This document shows positions 27,657-36,183 of a stretch of DNA of 64,000 nt, one piece after another; position 1 is the stretch's first letter, and each line of letters starts with the position of its first letter. Under the pieces are notes generated by a model, which was given only the letters and a program-made list of their open reading frames with translations, had not been told where the DNA came from and searched no databases. The DNA comes from Gordonia polyisoprenivorans NBRC 16320 = JCM 10675 (GTDB lineage: Bacteria > Actinomycetota > Actinomycetes > Mycobacteriales > Mycobacteriaceae): the NCBI RefSeq assembly GCF_000241325.1, contig NZ_BAEI01000011.1:124001-188000 (forward strand). Reading direction: 5' to 3'. The translations under genes were made by a program, and so were the position numbers.

Positions 27657-28526
27657 GTGCGATCGCGGATTCTCGTCCTGTTGCTCTCGTTCATCGCCGC
27701 CGCGAGCGTGATCACCGCGTGCGGTGGGGACGATTCGCAGGCGGTGAAGATCGGGGTCGCCGACGCGTCGGAAAGCTACTGGAACGTGTTCAAGCAGAAG
27801 GCCTCCGCTGCGGGCATCGACGTCGAGCTGGTGAATTTCACCGACTACAATCAGCCCAATCCCGCACTCGCCGAGGGGGAGTTGGACCTCAACGAGTTCC
27901 AGCACCTGCTGTACCTGGCGACCTACAATGCCAAGAACAACAAGGATCTGGTGCCGATCGGCGCGACCGCGGTCTACCCGCTACCGCTGTACTCCACTCA
28001 GTACAAGTCCGTCGGTGAGATCCCGCAGGGGGCGCAGGTCGCAATCCCCAATGACCCCACCAATCAGGCACGCGGACTGCTGGTGCTCGCGCAGGCCGGA
28101 CTCATCACGCTGACGAAGCCGGGCAACGCTTTCTCCACGCCCGCCGACATCGATCAGGCGCGATCCAAGGTGAAGGTCATCGCCGTCGACGCCGGTCAGA
28201 CCGCCGCGAATCTCGATTCGGTGACCGCGGCGATCGTCAACAACAACTACGCGACGTCGGCCAAACTGACCGCAGATCAGATCATCGCCTCCGACGATCC
28301 GAATGCTGAGGCCTCCAAGCCCTACATCAATGCGTTCGTCGCCCGCGCCGCAGACAAGGACAATGCCACCTACGCGAAGCTGGTGCAGATCTACCACGAT
28401 CCCGAGGTGATCGCGGCGGTGAAGAAGTCGCTGGGCGACTCCGGGGTCATCAAGACGAACTCGCCTGCCGATCTGCAGGCGACCCTGAAGGGATTGGAAG
28501 CCGACGTGCGGGCCAATGGCTCCTGA
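27657..28526 (+). CDS. metQ: Methionine ABC transporter substrate-binding lipoprotein MetQ
   Basis: This is a 289-residue NlpA/MetQ-family binding protein that captures D/L-methionine outside the membrane and passes it to MetNI. Signal peptide and lipobox (VITACGG, Cys at residue 22) are clear. Family motifs are KIGVADASESYW, FTDYNQPNPALAEGELDLNE, FQHLLYL and VAIPNDPTNQARGL. The start is GTG 27657 with GGAGG upstream. It overlaps metN by 11 bases. In the 204 bases before it, where SAM riboswitches are often found, no recognisable S-box or SAM-IV core was seen. Confidence 0.93.
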   Translation: MRSRILVLLLSFIAAASVITACGGDDSQAVKIGVADASESYWNVFKQKASAAGIDVELVNFTDYNQPNPALAEGELDLNEFQHLLYLATYNAKNNKDLVPIGATAVYPLPLYSTQYKSVGEIPQGAQVAIPNDPTNQARGLLVLAQAGLITLTKPGNAFSTPADIDQARSKVKVIAVDAGQTAANLDSVTAAIVNNNYATSAKLTADQIIASDDPNAEASKPYINAFVARAADKDNATYAKLVQIYHDPEVIAAVKKSLGDSGVIKTNSPADLQATLKGLEADVRANGS

Positions 28527-29577
28527 GCCTGTCCCCGCCGGGGCGGCCCGGCGTCCGGCTGCAGTCGAGTTCGTGGACGTCGCAAAGCGTTTCGGCAAGG
28601 ATGCGCCTGCGGTCCTCGACGGCATCAGTCTGCGCATCGATGCCGGGGAGATCGTCGGGATCATCGGGCCGTCGGGCGCGGGGAAGTCGACGCTCGCGCG
28701 TCTGATCAACGGACTCGAACGGCCCACCAGCGGTCACGTGCTGGTCGACGGACGGGACCACGGTGGGGCGCGTGAGCGCGAACTCAACGCCTTCCGAACC
28801 CAGATCGGGATGATCTTCCAGCAGTTCAATCTGTTCAACTCGCGCACCGTCGCCGGCAATGTCGGATTCGCGCTGCAGGTGGCGGGCGTGCCGAAATCAG
28901 CTCGACAACAACGCATCAACGAGCTCCTCGAGTTCGTCGGAATCGCCGACAAGGCGAAGGCGTGGCCATCGGCATTGTCCGGCGGGCAGAAGCAGCGGGT
29001 GGGTATCGCGCGGGCGCTCGCCTCCTCGCCGTCGATCCTCATCGCCGACGAGGCCACCAGCGCCTTGGACCCCCAGACCACGGACGACACGCTCAAATTG
29101 TTGCGTCGCATCAACTCCGATCTGGGTACCACCATCGTGGTGATCACCCACGAGATGGATGTGGTGCGCGAGGTGTGCGGCAAGGTCGCCGTTCTCGCCG
29201 ACGGGCGACTCGTCGATCACGGCGAACTCTATGAGGTGTTCGCCCACCCGCGGTCGGAGGTCACCCGCAGCTTGCTGCGTCATGCCGTTTCCGGCGTCCC
29301 CGACGCGGACACGTTGACCGCGTTGCGATCTCGGCACTCGGGCCGACTGGTCACCGTCGAGGTCCGCGACGATGCCGCCCGTGTCGATCTCACCGGTGCA
29401 GTGGCGCGGGCCGGTGGGACCGCGTCGGTGATCCACGGTGGAATCGCCGATCTCGGCGGCCGCCCGTTCGGGGCACTGACCTATGAGGTACACGCCCCTG
29501 ATTCGGCGCTTGACGAAATCGTCGACGAAAGTCGCACCGCCACCGGCATTGTCGTACACGAGGAGGTGAGCCGATGA
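28516..29577 (+). CDS. metN: Methionine ABC transporter ATP-binding protein MetN
   Basis: This 353-residue ATPase powers methionine uptake. Walker A GPSGAGKST is at residues 51-59, the Q-loop is IFQQFNLF, the signature is LSGGQKQR near 153, Walker B is ILIADEATSALDP, and the H-loop is ITHEMD. The last 80 or so residues form a NIL domain (RLVTVEVRDDAAR to GALTYEVHAP), which binds methionine and causes feedback trans-inhibition in the E. coli system. It overlaps both metQ and metI, consistent with one translationally coupled operon. Confidence 0.95.
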   Translation: MAPEPVPAGAARRPAAVEFVDVAKRFGKDAPAVLDGISLRIDAGEIVGIIGPSGAGKSTLARLINGLERPTSGHVLVDGRDHGGARERELNAFRTQIGMIFQQFNLFNSRTVAGNVGFALQVAGVPKSARQQRINELLEFVGIADKAKAWPSALSGGQKQRVGIARALASSPSILIADEATSALDPQTTDDTLKLLRRINSDLGTTIVVITHEMDVVREVCGKVAVLADGRLVDHGELYEVFAHPRSEVTRSLLRHAVSGVPDADTLTALRSRHSGRLVTVEVRDDAARVDLTGAVARAGGTASVIHGGIADLGGRPFGALTYEVHAPDSALDEIVDESRTATGIVVHEEVSR

Positions 29578-30269
29578 GCCACAGCGCACTGGCCGCCGAC
29601 GGCTTCACCCGGGTGTTCGGTGACGAACTGCGCCCGTTGCTGTTCCAGGCGATCGGGGAGACCTTCCGGCTCGTCGGCTTCACGCTGCTGATCGGTGGCG
29701 CACTGGGACTGCTGATCGGCGTGGTGCTGTATGCAACCAGTCCCGGGAACCTGTGGTCGAACGTATGGATCTTCAACGGACTCAACGTGATCGTCAACAT
29801 CATCCGGCCGATACCGTTCATCATCTTCATCACTGCCATCGCGCCGTTGACCAAGACGGTGATGGGAACCCGAATCGGCACCGAGGCGGCGATCTTCCCG
29901 ATGACGTTGATGGCGATGGTGGTGATCGCCCGAGTGGTCGAGCAGAGTCTCGTCTCCGTGGACCCGGGAGTGGTGGAAGCCGCCCGCGCGTGCGGCGCCG
30001 GCCGCGTGCGTACCCTGCTGACGGTGGTGGTGCCCGAGGGATTCGCGCCCCTGGTATTGGGTTATACCTTCATCTTCGTCGCGATCGTGGACATGTCGGC
30101 GATGGCCGGCTATGTCGGCGGCGGGGGACTCGGAGATTTCGCGTTCCAATACGGCTACCAGCAGTTCGACTGGAAACTGACTGTTGTCGTCATCGCGTTG
30201 CTGGTGATTCTGGTACAGGTGGGACAGTACTTCGGCAACTGGCTGGCCCGCCGCGCGCGACATCGCTGA
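29574..30269 (+). CDS. metI: Methionine ABC transporter permease MetI
   Basis: This is a 231-residue membrane subunit with five hydrophobic helices. The EAA coupling motif is in VEAARACGAGRVRTLLTVVV, and the family signature AMAGYVGGGGLGDFAFQYGY follows. It begins in an ATGA overlap with metN and closes the metQNI operon; the nitroreductase gene starts 58 bases later. Confidence 0.95.
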   Translation: MSHSALAADGFTRVFGDELRPLLFQAIGETFRLVGFTLLIGGALGLLIGVVLYATSPGNLWSNVWIFNGLNVIVNIIRPIPFIIFITAIAPLTKTVMGTRIGTEAAIFPMTLMAMVVIARVVEQSLVSVDPGVVEAARACGAGRVRTLLTVVVPEGFAPLVLGYTFIFVAIVDMSAMAGYVGGGGLGDFAFQYGYQQFDWKLTVVVIALLVILVQVGQYFGNWLARRARHR

Positions 30270-30327
30270 GCCCGTCGCCACGCAGCTCCACACGCACGCA
30301 GACCAGACGCGAACAACGAGGTGACCG

Positions 30328-30948
30328 ATGACTGAGCTACTCCCGCTCGACCCCGACCAACTGTTGACCACCACCCGCTCGGTGCGCAAACGGCTCGATC
30401 TCGAACGGCCGGTCCCGCTGGAGGTGATCACCGAGGCGCTGGAGGTTGCGCTGCAGGCGCCCACCGGATCCAACAGCCAGACCTGGCATTGGATCGTGCT
30501 GACCGATCCCGAGGTCAAGGAGAAGGTCGGCGCCTACTACGCACGTTCCTTCGCGGCGTACTCCGCCGAGCGCACACTCGCCGACGACACCGCTCGACGT
30601 GTCGCCTCGAGCGCGCAATATCTCGCCGACATCATGGGCAAGGTGCCCGCCCTGGTGATCGGGGCCATCTACACCGGCGGCGATCTGCCCGCCGGGAACC
30701 AAGCCGGCGTCTGGGGCTCGTTGCTGCCCGGCGCATGGAGTCTCAGTCTGGCCTTGCGCGCCCGCGGTCTGGGGTCGGCCTGGACGACCCTGCACCTGAC
30801 CTACGAGAAGGAGGTCGCGGAGCTGCTGGGTATCCCGCCCACCGTTCACCAGGGGGTTCTGCTGCCCGTGGCCTACACGAAGGGCACCGACTTCAAGCCC
30901 GCCGGGCGCAAGCCCCTCGATGAGGTGCTCCACATCAACAAGTGGTGA
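30328..30948 (+). CDS. Nitroreductase family protein
   Basis: This 206-residue FMN-dependent flavoprotein is of the nitroreductase fold. It begins with the FMN phosphate-site pattern TTRSVRKRLDL, then ALQAPTGSNSQTWHWIVLTD, and ends with a second phosphate contact and the dimer segment (GIPPTVHQGVLLPVAY). Such enzymes reduce nitro-aromatics, quinones or enones with NAD(P)H, and the native substrate is not evident. It lies between the methionine transporter and a TetR regulator on the same strand, which may control it. Confidence 0.88.
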   Translation: MTELLPLDPDQLLTTTRSVRKRLDLERPVPLEVITEALEVALQAPTGSNSQTWHWIVLTDPEVKEKVGAYYARSFAAYSAERTLADDTARRVASSAQYLADIMGKVPALVIGAIYTGGDLPAGNQAGVWGSLLPGAWSLSLALRARGLGSAWTTLHLTYEKEVAELLGIPPTVHQGVLLPVAYTKGTDFKPAGRKPLDEVLHINKW

Positions 30949-31014
30949 GTGTGGTGACCGGGGCAGCGGAGTCGCCGACGCGGCCGTGGTGAGCCGGTAG
31001 AGTTCAGAATCACC

Positions 31015-31674
31015 ATGTCGTCCGCCGAGTCTGCCCACACCACCCCGGATTCGGGCTCCGGGGTGGCCTCGGGCGGCCAGCGTCCGTCGAATCGTCGTAG
31101 CGCTGCCAAGGCCGCCCGCCGAGCCGAGCTGCTCACGGCCGCAGCCAGTCAGATGGCCGATCGCGGATTCGCCGGGGTACGACTCGAGGACATCGGGGGA
31201 GCGGTCGGCGTGAGTGGGCCGGCGATGTACCGACACTTCTCGTCGAAAACCGAACTGCTCGACGAGATGCTCCTCGACATCAGTCGTCGCCTCTACACCG
31301 GCGGACGAGAGGTCGTGCAGCGCGGCGGCTCGCCGGCCGAGACCCTCGATGCGCTGATCGCCTTCCACATCGACGTCCTGGTCACCAAGCCGGATCTGAT
31401 CGCGGTCCAGGATCGTGACCTCTCCTCGTTGACGCCGGAGGCCAACCATGAGGTGCGTCGGTTGCAGCGCCGCTACGTCGAGGACTGGGTCGACGTCCTC
31501 ATGTCCGACGACGAGGGCCACGCACTCGAACGTCAGGAGGCCCGTGTTCGCGTGCACGCCATGTTCGGGTTGCTCAATTCCTCGCCACGCCTACCGGATT
31601 TCGATCCCGACAGGTTGCGGTCGCTGCTCCGCACGATGGCACTCGCGGCGTTGCGAGTGCCCGTCACGTCCTGA
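31015..31674 (+). CDS. TetR family transcriptional regulator
   Basis: This is a 219-residue repressor-type protein. A disordered Ser-rich leader of about 30 residues precedes the DNA-binding domain: RRAELLTAAASQMADRGFAG, then VRLEDIGGAVGVSGPAMYRHF as helix-turn-helix, then KTELLDEMLL. The C-terminal ligand domain has no recognisable specificity. It is 66 bases after the nitroreductase gene on the same strand. Targets are unknown. Confidence 0.9.
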   Translation: MSSAESAHTTPDSGSGVASGGQRPSNRRSAAKAARRAELLTAAASQMADRGFAGVRLEDIGGAVGVSGPAMYRHFSSKTELLDEMLLDISRRLYTGGREVVQRGGSPAETLDALIAFHIDVLVTKPDLIAVQDRDLSSLTPEANHEVRRLQRRYVEDWVDVLMSDDEGHALERQEARVRVHAMFGLLNSSPRLPDFDPDRLRSLLRTMALAALRVPVTS

Positions 31675-31812
31675 CGGCGAGTGACTCCTCCGGCGGTGCC
31701 GGTCCGACGAATGAATCTGCGCTGACGTTGGCCCCCAGTTCGGGGTCTGCCTCTACGCTGACACGCACGTGATGTCGTGTATGAGCGTTTCGCCGACCGA
31801 AAGGGACGAGCA

Positions 31813-32460
31813 GTGAATCCTGGTGACCCGAACAATCCCCAGCAGAATTGGGCGGCCGGGTATCCCGCGCAGCCGGGGCAGCAAGCCGGCCCGGCACCCA
31901 CGCAGGGGTTCGGCCCGCAGCAGCCGGGAACGCCATCTGGGCAGTGGTCGACGCCGGGGCAGCAATGGGGTGCCCCGCCCGCTGCACCTCGCAGGCAATT
32001 CGACGCCCGCGCGCAGCTTGCCGCGATCTTGCTGGTGGCCGCTGCGGTGTCCGGGCTGATCACCTACTTCATGGGGTTTGTCAGTTGGGTTGTGGTCGAC
32101 AACAACGTCACTGAGAATCAACTCGACAACTGGGGCCAGAACTTCGAAAACGGAAACTCCGGGGTGCCTGGCTTTGCTTCCTACGAGATCGTGCTCAATC
32201 CCGGCAAGTTCCTGATCATTCTGGGGGCGATCGGTGTCGCTGCAGCGGTGGTATTGGTGCCGCGATTCCGTAAGGCCGTGCCCTTTCTCGCCGTGATCGC
32301 GGCGGGTGCGTGGCTCGCCTTGTTCTCGGCCGCCGTGACCACGACGTCGGTGCCCGTCATCGGCGTCGGGGCCGGTGCCATCGTTGCGTTGATCTTCGGA
32401 TTTCTTCAAGTGGCCTTCCTTCTCGCCGCCGCGGTGCTCGGTGGTGTGAATCGGAGCTGA
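31813..32460 (+). CDS. Membrane protein with Pro/Gln-rich N-terminus, DUF5336-like
   Basis: This is a 215-residue protein with a cytosolic N-terminal tail of about 60 residues rich in Pro, Gln, Gly and Ala (NPQQNWAAGYPAQPGQQ). Four transmembrane helices follow, at about residues 65-90, 130-150, 155-175 and 180-210. The layout recalls the actinobacterial DUF5336 / 34-kDa antigen group near sucCD (Rv0954), where the low-complexity part is at the other end; this is a weak link. The start is GTG 31813 with AAGGGACGAG before it. Function unknown. Confidence 0.7.
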   Translation: MNPGDPNNPQQNWAAGYPAQPGQQAGPAPTQGFGPQQPGTPSGQWSTPGQQWGAPPAAPRRQFDARAQLAAILLVAAAVSGLITYFMGFVSWVVVDNNVTENQLDNWGQNFENGNSGVPGFASYEIVLNPGKFLIILGAIGVAAAVVLVPRFRKAVPFLAVIAAGAWLALFSAAVTTTSVPVIGVGAGAIVALIFGFLQVAFLLAAAVLGGVNRS

Positions 32461-32502
32461 GCTTCTGAGCCACGGTGGTCCGAAACCAGCTTCGGCGCAA
32501 CA

Positions 32503-32544
32503 GGTCTCGAGGCTCGCCGCACGCGGCTCACACCTCGACCATCG
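32503..32544 (+). repeat. Palindromic dispersed repeat, copy A
   Basis: The element begins GGTCTCGAGGCTCGCCGC and ends CACCTCGACCATCG. Its halves TCGAGG...CCTCGA and GCCGC...GCGGC pair to form a hairpin. The same ends occur at four other places within 2 kb. Confidence 0.8.
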
Positions 32545-32587
32545 ATCTGTGATGCTCCACCCTACCTGCCCGACGGCCGTCCCATCC

Positions 32588-32632
32588 CGATGGTCGAGGT
32601 GCCGAGGAGCGCCAGCGACGAGCCTCGAGACC
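32588..32632 (-). repeat. Palindromic dispersed repeat, copy B (inverted)
   Basis: This is the same element in the opposite direction, opening CGATGGTCGAGGTG and closing GAGCCTCGAGACC. The middle differs (GCCGAGGAGCGCCAGCGAC). Copies A and B face each other across 43 bases. Confidence 0.8.
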
Positions 32633-32668
32633 CCTTGTGCCGACAGGATTCCGGGCCACGGGCACACG

Positions 32669-32684
32669 ACACCTCGACCATCGG
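32669..32684 (+). repeat. Palindromic dispersed repeat, partial copy C
   Basis: Only the right end of the element is present (ACACCTCGACCATCGG); the left half is missing. Confidence 0.6.
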
Positions 32685-32776
32685 GTGGGGATTATCTCTA
32701 TGGAGTTCTCAAACAACAGATGCGGTCCCGGCCGGGCCGGGTGCAGGGAATCAGGCTGTAGTAGAGGCGCTTCGGG

Positions 32777-34051
32777 TCAGGCTGCGGTGTCGTCGAGTCG
32801 CATGGTGCGTCGGTGATAGGACGGTATCGGTCGTCGTTTCGGGTCGATGCTGGCGGGTGGGATCAGCCAGGGGTTCCGGTCGAATCCCATGATGATGTCC
32901 CATCCGTGGTGGTGGACATCGTCGTGGCAGCTGGTGCACAGTAGGCAGCCGTTGTCGAGGTCGGTGGGACCGCCCTTACTCTAGTGGGTGAGGTGGTGTC
33001 CTTGGCAGCGTCCGGCGTGTGCACCGCATTTGATGCATCCGCGGTCACGCACGAGTAGGGCTTTCCGTTGGCCGGGGGTGAAGAAGCGTTTCGCCTCGCC
33101 AACACTGAGGGGTACCCCGTTGGGATCGAGCATGATTTTCGTGATCGTGGTGTCACACGACAGCAGTTTGGCGGTGGCTTCGGTGATGGCCCCCATGTTC
33201 TGCAGGTCCCCGCCGAGTGCCGGGTTGTCTGCTGACCAGGTCCACAACAGTCCGTTGGTGGGTTTGGCCGAGAACGTGTTGTCGGCCAAGCCTTGTGTCG
33301 CCAACTCCACGATCGTTTCGAATGCAGCCGCGCAGATCTGTTCGGGAGTCCGCGGATCCGGGGACCCATCGGGTTGAGGTTTGGGCGCCGACAAGGTTTC
33401 CATCAGAGTTCTGGTTTTCTCCCCGGCGACGATGTCGAGGTTCGCCGAGATCTCCAACCGTCCGTCGTCGGTGATGCGGTCGGTGTAGGAGTTGATCGAC
33501 TTGTCTTCGGCGGCCGGTAACCCGCCAGGCGTCTCGGCCGCCAACTCGTTCCCCAGCTGCCGCGCGTAGATGTTGATCTCGGCGGGGGTGAAACCGGCGA
33601 AATAGTGCGACAAGAGTTTCCGCAGAAACTCGCAGCGTTGGACGGTGTCGAGGGGCTCGGGGCATCGGGTGTCGATGTGCGCCAGACCGCGCACGATGGC
33701 GTCGGTGTGTTCGGACGAGATGGACCCGTCCGCGGCATGCGCCATCAACAGATCGACATCGGTGGTGGCAGCAACCCGCACATACCGACCTGCGACCGAG
33801 GGTGCGAAACCCATGCTGATCAACAACTCCCGAAGCCGGGTGGTCTTGTGGTCGGCGACTCCCAGCCGGTCCAGTTCGCCGGTGAGGGTGGTGGCGTGGT
33901 GATCAACCAGATTGCGGAGCAGCAGTACTTGTTTCATCGCACCGAAGGCTTGGGGCCCGGTCATGCCCGGATTCCATTGCAGGTCGCTGAGTTGGGTGAC
34001 GATGTCGGCGAAAACCGCTTCGGCGTCAAGAGCTTCGGCGGATTCGATCAT
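32777..34051 (-). pseudogene. DUF222/HNH endonuclease (REP13E12-type), interrupted by an amber codon
   Basis: This reads as one intact frame of 425 codons except for a single in-frame TAG at 32983-32981. Up to the stop (356 codons from ATG 34051) it has the helical DUF222 domain (IVTQLSDLQWNPGMTG, RELLISMGFAP) and the first zinc pair CIKCGAHAGRC with HHLTH. After the stop, the same frame continues SKGGPTDLDN, then CLLCTSCHDDVHHHGW, the rest of the HNH zinc-finger nuclease site, to TGA at 32777. Family members have Trp (TGG) where the TAG lies. Without readthrough the product lacks half of its catalytic site. An AGGGG ribosome site precedes the start. Such genes are multicopy and mobile in mycobacteria. 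Confidence 0.88.
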
Positions 34052-34248
34052 GGGCCCCTCCCCAGTGGCTGATCGGTGTGATGGGTCCAGTCTACATCGC
34101 CAGGGTGTTCGACGCAAGAGTTGTTTTGATCAATTCTGCTTGTGGACAACATGTTTCGGCGACGATTTTCTGTCGGTGGGGTGTGGTAGGAGGTGCGTTT
34201 TTCGTTTGTCTTGCTCTCGATGTGGTTGGGAGGCTGGTTGTCTCACCG

Positions 34249-34293
34249 GGTCTCGAGGCCCGGCGCTTGGCGCGCCGTGCACCTCGACCATCG
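34249..34293 (+). repeat. Palindromic dispersed repeat, copy D
   Basis: GGTCTCGAGGCCCGGCGC leads to CACCTCGACCATCG, with the inner part changed but still self-complementary (GGCGC...GCGCC). Confidence 0.8.
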
Positions 34294-34439
34294 GGGGAAG
34301 GGCTGGCTTGGCCGTCGGGAGTGATGAGTTCGCGGCCCCAATGTGCAGACGCGGCTGGTGCAGCGAGGGCGTCTGCAAACTCGGCTCGCGTTCGGCTCTT
34401 CGGGTGGTGGAAGTGGTTGCGATACTGGTTATCTCGCCG

Positions 34440-34482
34440 GGTCTCGAGGCTCGCCGCACGCGGCTCGCACCTCGACCATCGA
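34440..34482 (+). repeat. Palindromic dispersed repeat, copy E
   Basis: This is almost identical to copy A (GGTCTCGAGGCTCGCCGC ... GCACCTCGACCATCGA). The dozen bases to its left resemble those before copy D (CTCACCGG and CTCGCCGG), so the shared unit is longer than the hairpin. Confidence 0.8.
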
Positions 34483-34565
34483 GGGAAAAGTTCTTGGCCA
34501 TCGAGGGGAAGGGTTCTCGAACAGCGGGGGAAAAGTTCTTGGCCATCGAGGGGAAGGGTTCTCGA
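34483..34565 (+). repeat. 38-bp exact direct repeat, two copies
   Basis: Bases 34483-34520 and 34528-34565 are identical over 38 positions, starting GGGAAAAGTTCTTGG and ending GGGTTCTCGA, with 7 bases between them. They follow directly on palindromic copy E. No coding role is apparent. Confidence 0.9.
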
Positions 34566-34616
34566 CGATCGGGGTCATCGATGGGGTGTCCCGGGAGGGA
34601 AGGGGCCTGATGGGAG

Positions 34617-36170
34617 TCAGCGAAGGGCTGCGGCGAGTTCGTCGACATGGTCGACGAGTTCGGCGCCGTCGCGGGCGCTGATGAAGGCATCGCAGTACTC
34701 GATGTAATCGGTCAGGGCGCAACCGGTTTGGTTCCAGTAGCGGCGCGGTTCGGGAGTGATCCAGGCGAGCCGGTGCACGCGGCGGCTCACCTCGGCGAGG
34801 AGGTCGGGGCGGGGGTCGAAACCGTTGCTGCGAGCGTCGCCGGCGACGATCACCGATGTGCGGGAGCCGAGCAGGTCGCCGTGGCGGCCGAGTAGTTCGG
34901 TCAGCATCGAGCCGTAGTCGCTGGTGGCCGCGAGGTCGAGATCGTCGTCGGCCAGTACTGCCGCGAGTGCGGAATCGTCGTTGCTGCGGCGCAGGGCGTC
35001 AGTGACCCGCACCGGCCGGTCGACGAAAGCGATGACCTCGCAGCGCTCGCCGTGACGATGCAGGGTCTGCGCGAGCCGCAACAGAAACCCCGCCACCGGT
35101 CGCACCGACAACGAGACATCCACCAGCAAGAGCAGACGGACGGGCCCGGCGTGGGTCGTGCGCCGCCAGAGTTGCACCGGCACACCATCGGTGGCCACAG
35201 CCGCACGCATGGTGCGACGCATGTCGAGGCCACCGTGATCGGTGCGTCGAACAAGTTTCCGGGGCGCGCCACGCATACGTTGGACGAGCCGATGACAGGC
35301 CCGATCGATGTCGGCTTGATCCGACCACAGGGGACCAGTGGGCGAATCGGCGGAATCGACATCGACACCCGATCGCGCCGCCAGGTCCAGTCGCGCAGCC
35401 AGGGCGTCGACAAACACCTCGAGTGCCCGCTCCAACTCGGCGCGTGCAGCTGCGTCGAGGCCGTCGGCACCGTCGGTACCATAGGCGCGTCGAGCGTCGA
35501 AATCGGCGAGGGCGTCGAGGATCGCCTGCGCGCCGGCGACTCCCAGCGGGCTGCCATGTACCCGTGCGGCACTCCCGACGAGTTCACCGACGCTCGACGA
35601 ATCAGCCTCATCCACCTCGATGGTGTAGGTGACCCCACCCGAGACGGACGCGGAATCCTGGTCGACGCCCAGTGATTCGGTACCCCCCGACACGGTGAAG
35701 TCGTTCTCCTCGCGGTGCGCGCTCTCACCGTGGCGTTGTCGGGCGTCGGGGTCGTCGACGAGGAGATCGCCGATGTCGTCGGTGTGCTCGTCCGCCCCGA
35801 TCCGCCGGCCGGCTCCGGCGAAGTCCTCATCCCACTCGATGTCGTCGGGGAGGTCGGCGGCGGCGCCACGCGGTCGGGGGAGCGCGTCGTCTCCGCCGTC
35901 GAGCCGTCGGCCGCCGAAGAAGGCATCAAAGGCGTGATCGAATCCGTCTGTCTCGTAACCGTATTTGACGCTGACCGACCGCAGTGCCGTGCGGAGGCGA
36001 TCGGTGTCTCCACCGACGATATCGAGTACTCGACGGATCTCGATGACCTCGGCCGGTGAGACTGCGACCCCGGATCCGCGCAGGACGCGGCCGAACAGGA
36101 CCGCCAGCCGATCCAGCATGTCATCGCGCGGACCGGCCGGAACTCGCGGATGCCGTTGCGGGGAAACCAT
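34617..36170 (-). CDS. CoxE-like VWA-domain protein
   Basis: This 517-residue protein is cytosolic and has no signal. The N-terminal 100 residues are helical (DDMLDRLAVLFGRVLRGSGV), followed by a long acidic, variable middle. The C-terminal 200 residues form a VWA domain with the MIDAS metal site VDVSLSVRP (DxSxS pattern) and VIVAGDARSN. CoxE/VWA proteins work with MoxR AAA+ ATPases to load metals or mature oxidoreductases. It follows the MoxR gene by 13 bases on the same strand, and mno is the first gene of the set, so maturation of the methanol dehydrogenase or a related enzyme is a reasonable role. ATG 36170 is the most likely start; no good ribosome site was seen. Confidence 0.82.
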   Translation of the reverse strand: MVSPQRHPRVPAGPRDDMLDRLAVLFGRVLRGSGVAVSPAEVIEIRRVLDIVGGDTDRLRTALRSVSVKYGYETDGFDHAFDAFFGGRRLDGGDDALPRPRGAAADLPDDIEWDEDFAGAGRRIGADEHTDDIGDLLVDDPDARQRHGESAHREENDFTVSGGTESLGVDQDSASVSGGVTYTIEVDEADSSSVGELVGSAARVHGSPLGVAGAQAILDALADFDARRAYGTDGADGLDAAARAELERALEVFVDALAARLDLAARSGVDVDSADSPTGPLWSDQADIDRACHRLVQRMRGAPRKLVRRTDHGGLDMRRTMRAAVATDGVPVQLWRRTTHAGPVRLLLLVDVSLSVRPVAGFLLRLAQTLHRHGERCEVIAFVDRPVRVTDALRRSNDDSALAAVLADDDLDLAATSDYGSMLTELLGRHGDLLGSRTSVIVAGDARSNGFDPRPDLLAEVSRRVHRLAWITPEPRRYWNQTGCALTDYIEYCDAFISARDGAELVDHVDELAAALR

Positions 36171-36183
36171 TGTCGTCGGCCGG

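Larger units (their letters stand above)
32461..32776. other. Intergenic region with palindromic repeats (downstream side of HNH pseudogene)
   Basis: There is no gene in these 316 bases. They hold two full copies and one partial copy of a short palindromic element listed separately, followed by an A/T-richer stretch (around 32690-32720) that is unusual for this genome. Confidence 0.6.
34052..34616. other. Repeat-rich region without genes
   Basis: These 565 bases between the HNH pseudogene start and the VWA gene end show no believable coding frame; the open frames in it have poor codon use. They carry two copies of the palindromic element, a 38-bp exact direct repeat, and a lower-GC patch near 34120-34240. 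Confidence 0.65.

Noticed and set aside
32863..33369. 168-codon frame inside the HNH pseudogene
   Set aside because: It lies in a different frame from the DUF222/HNH protein and has no recognisable motif.
34078..34707. Open frames on both strands in the repeat region
   Set aside because: They run through palindromes and direct repeats, lack ribosome sites, and overlap the VWA gene end on the opposite strand.
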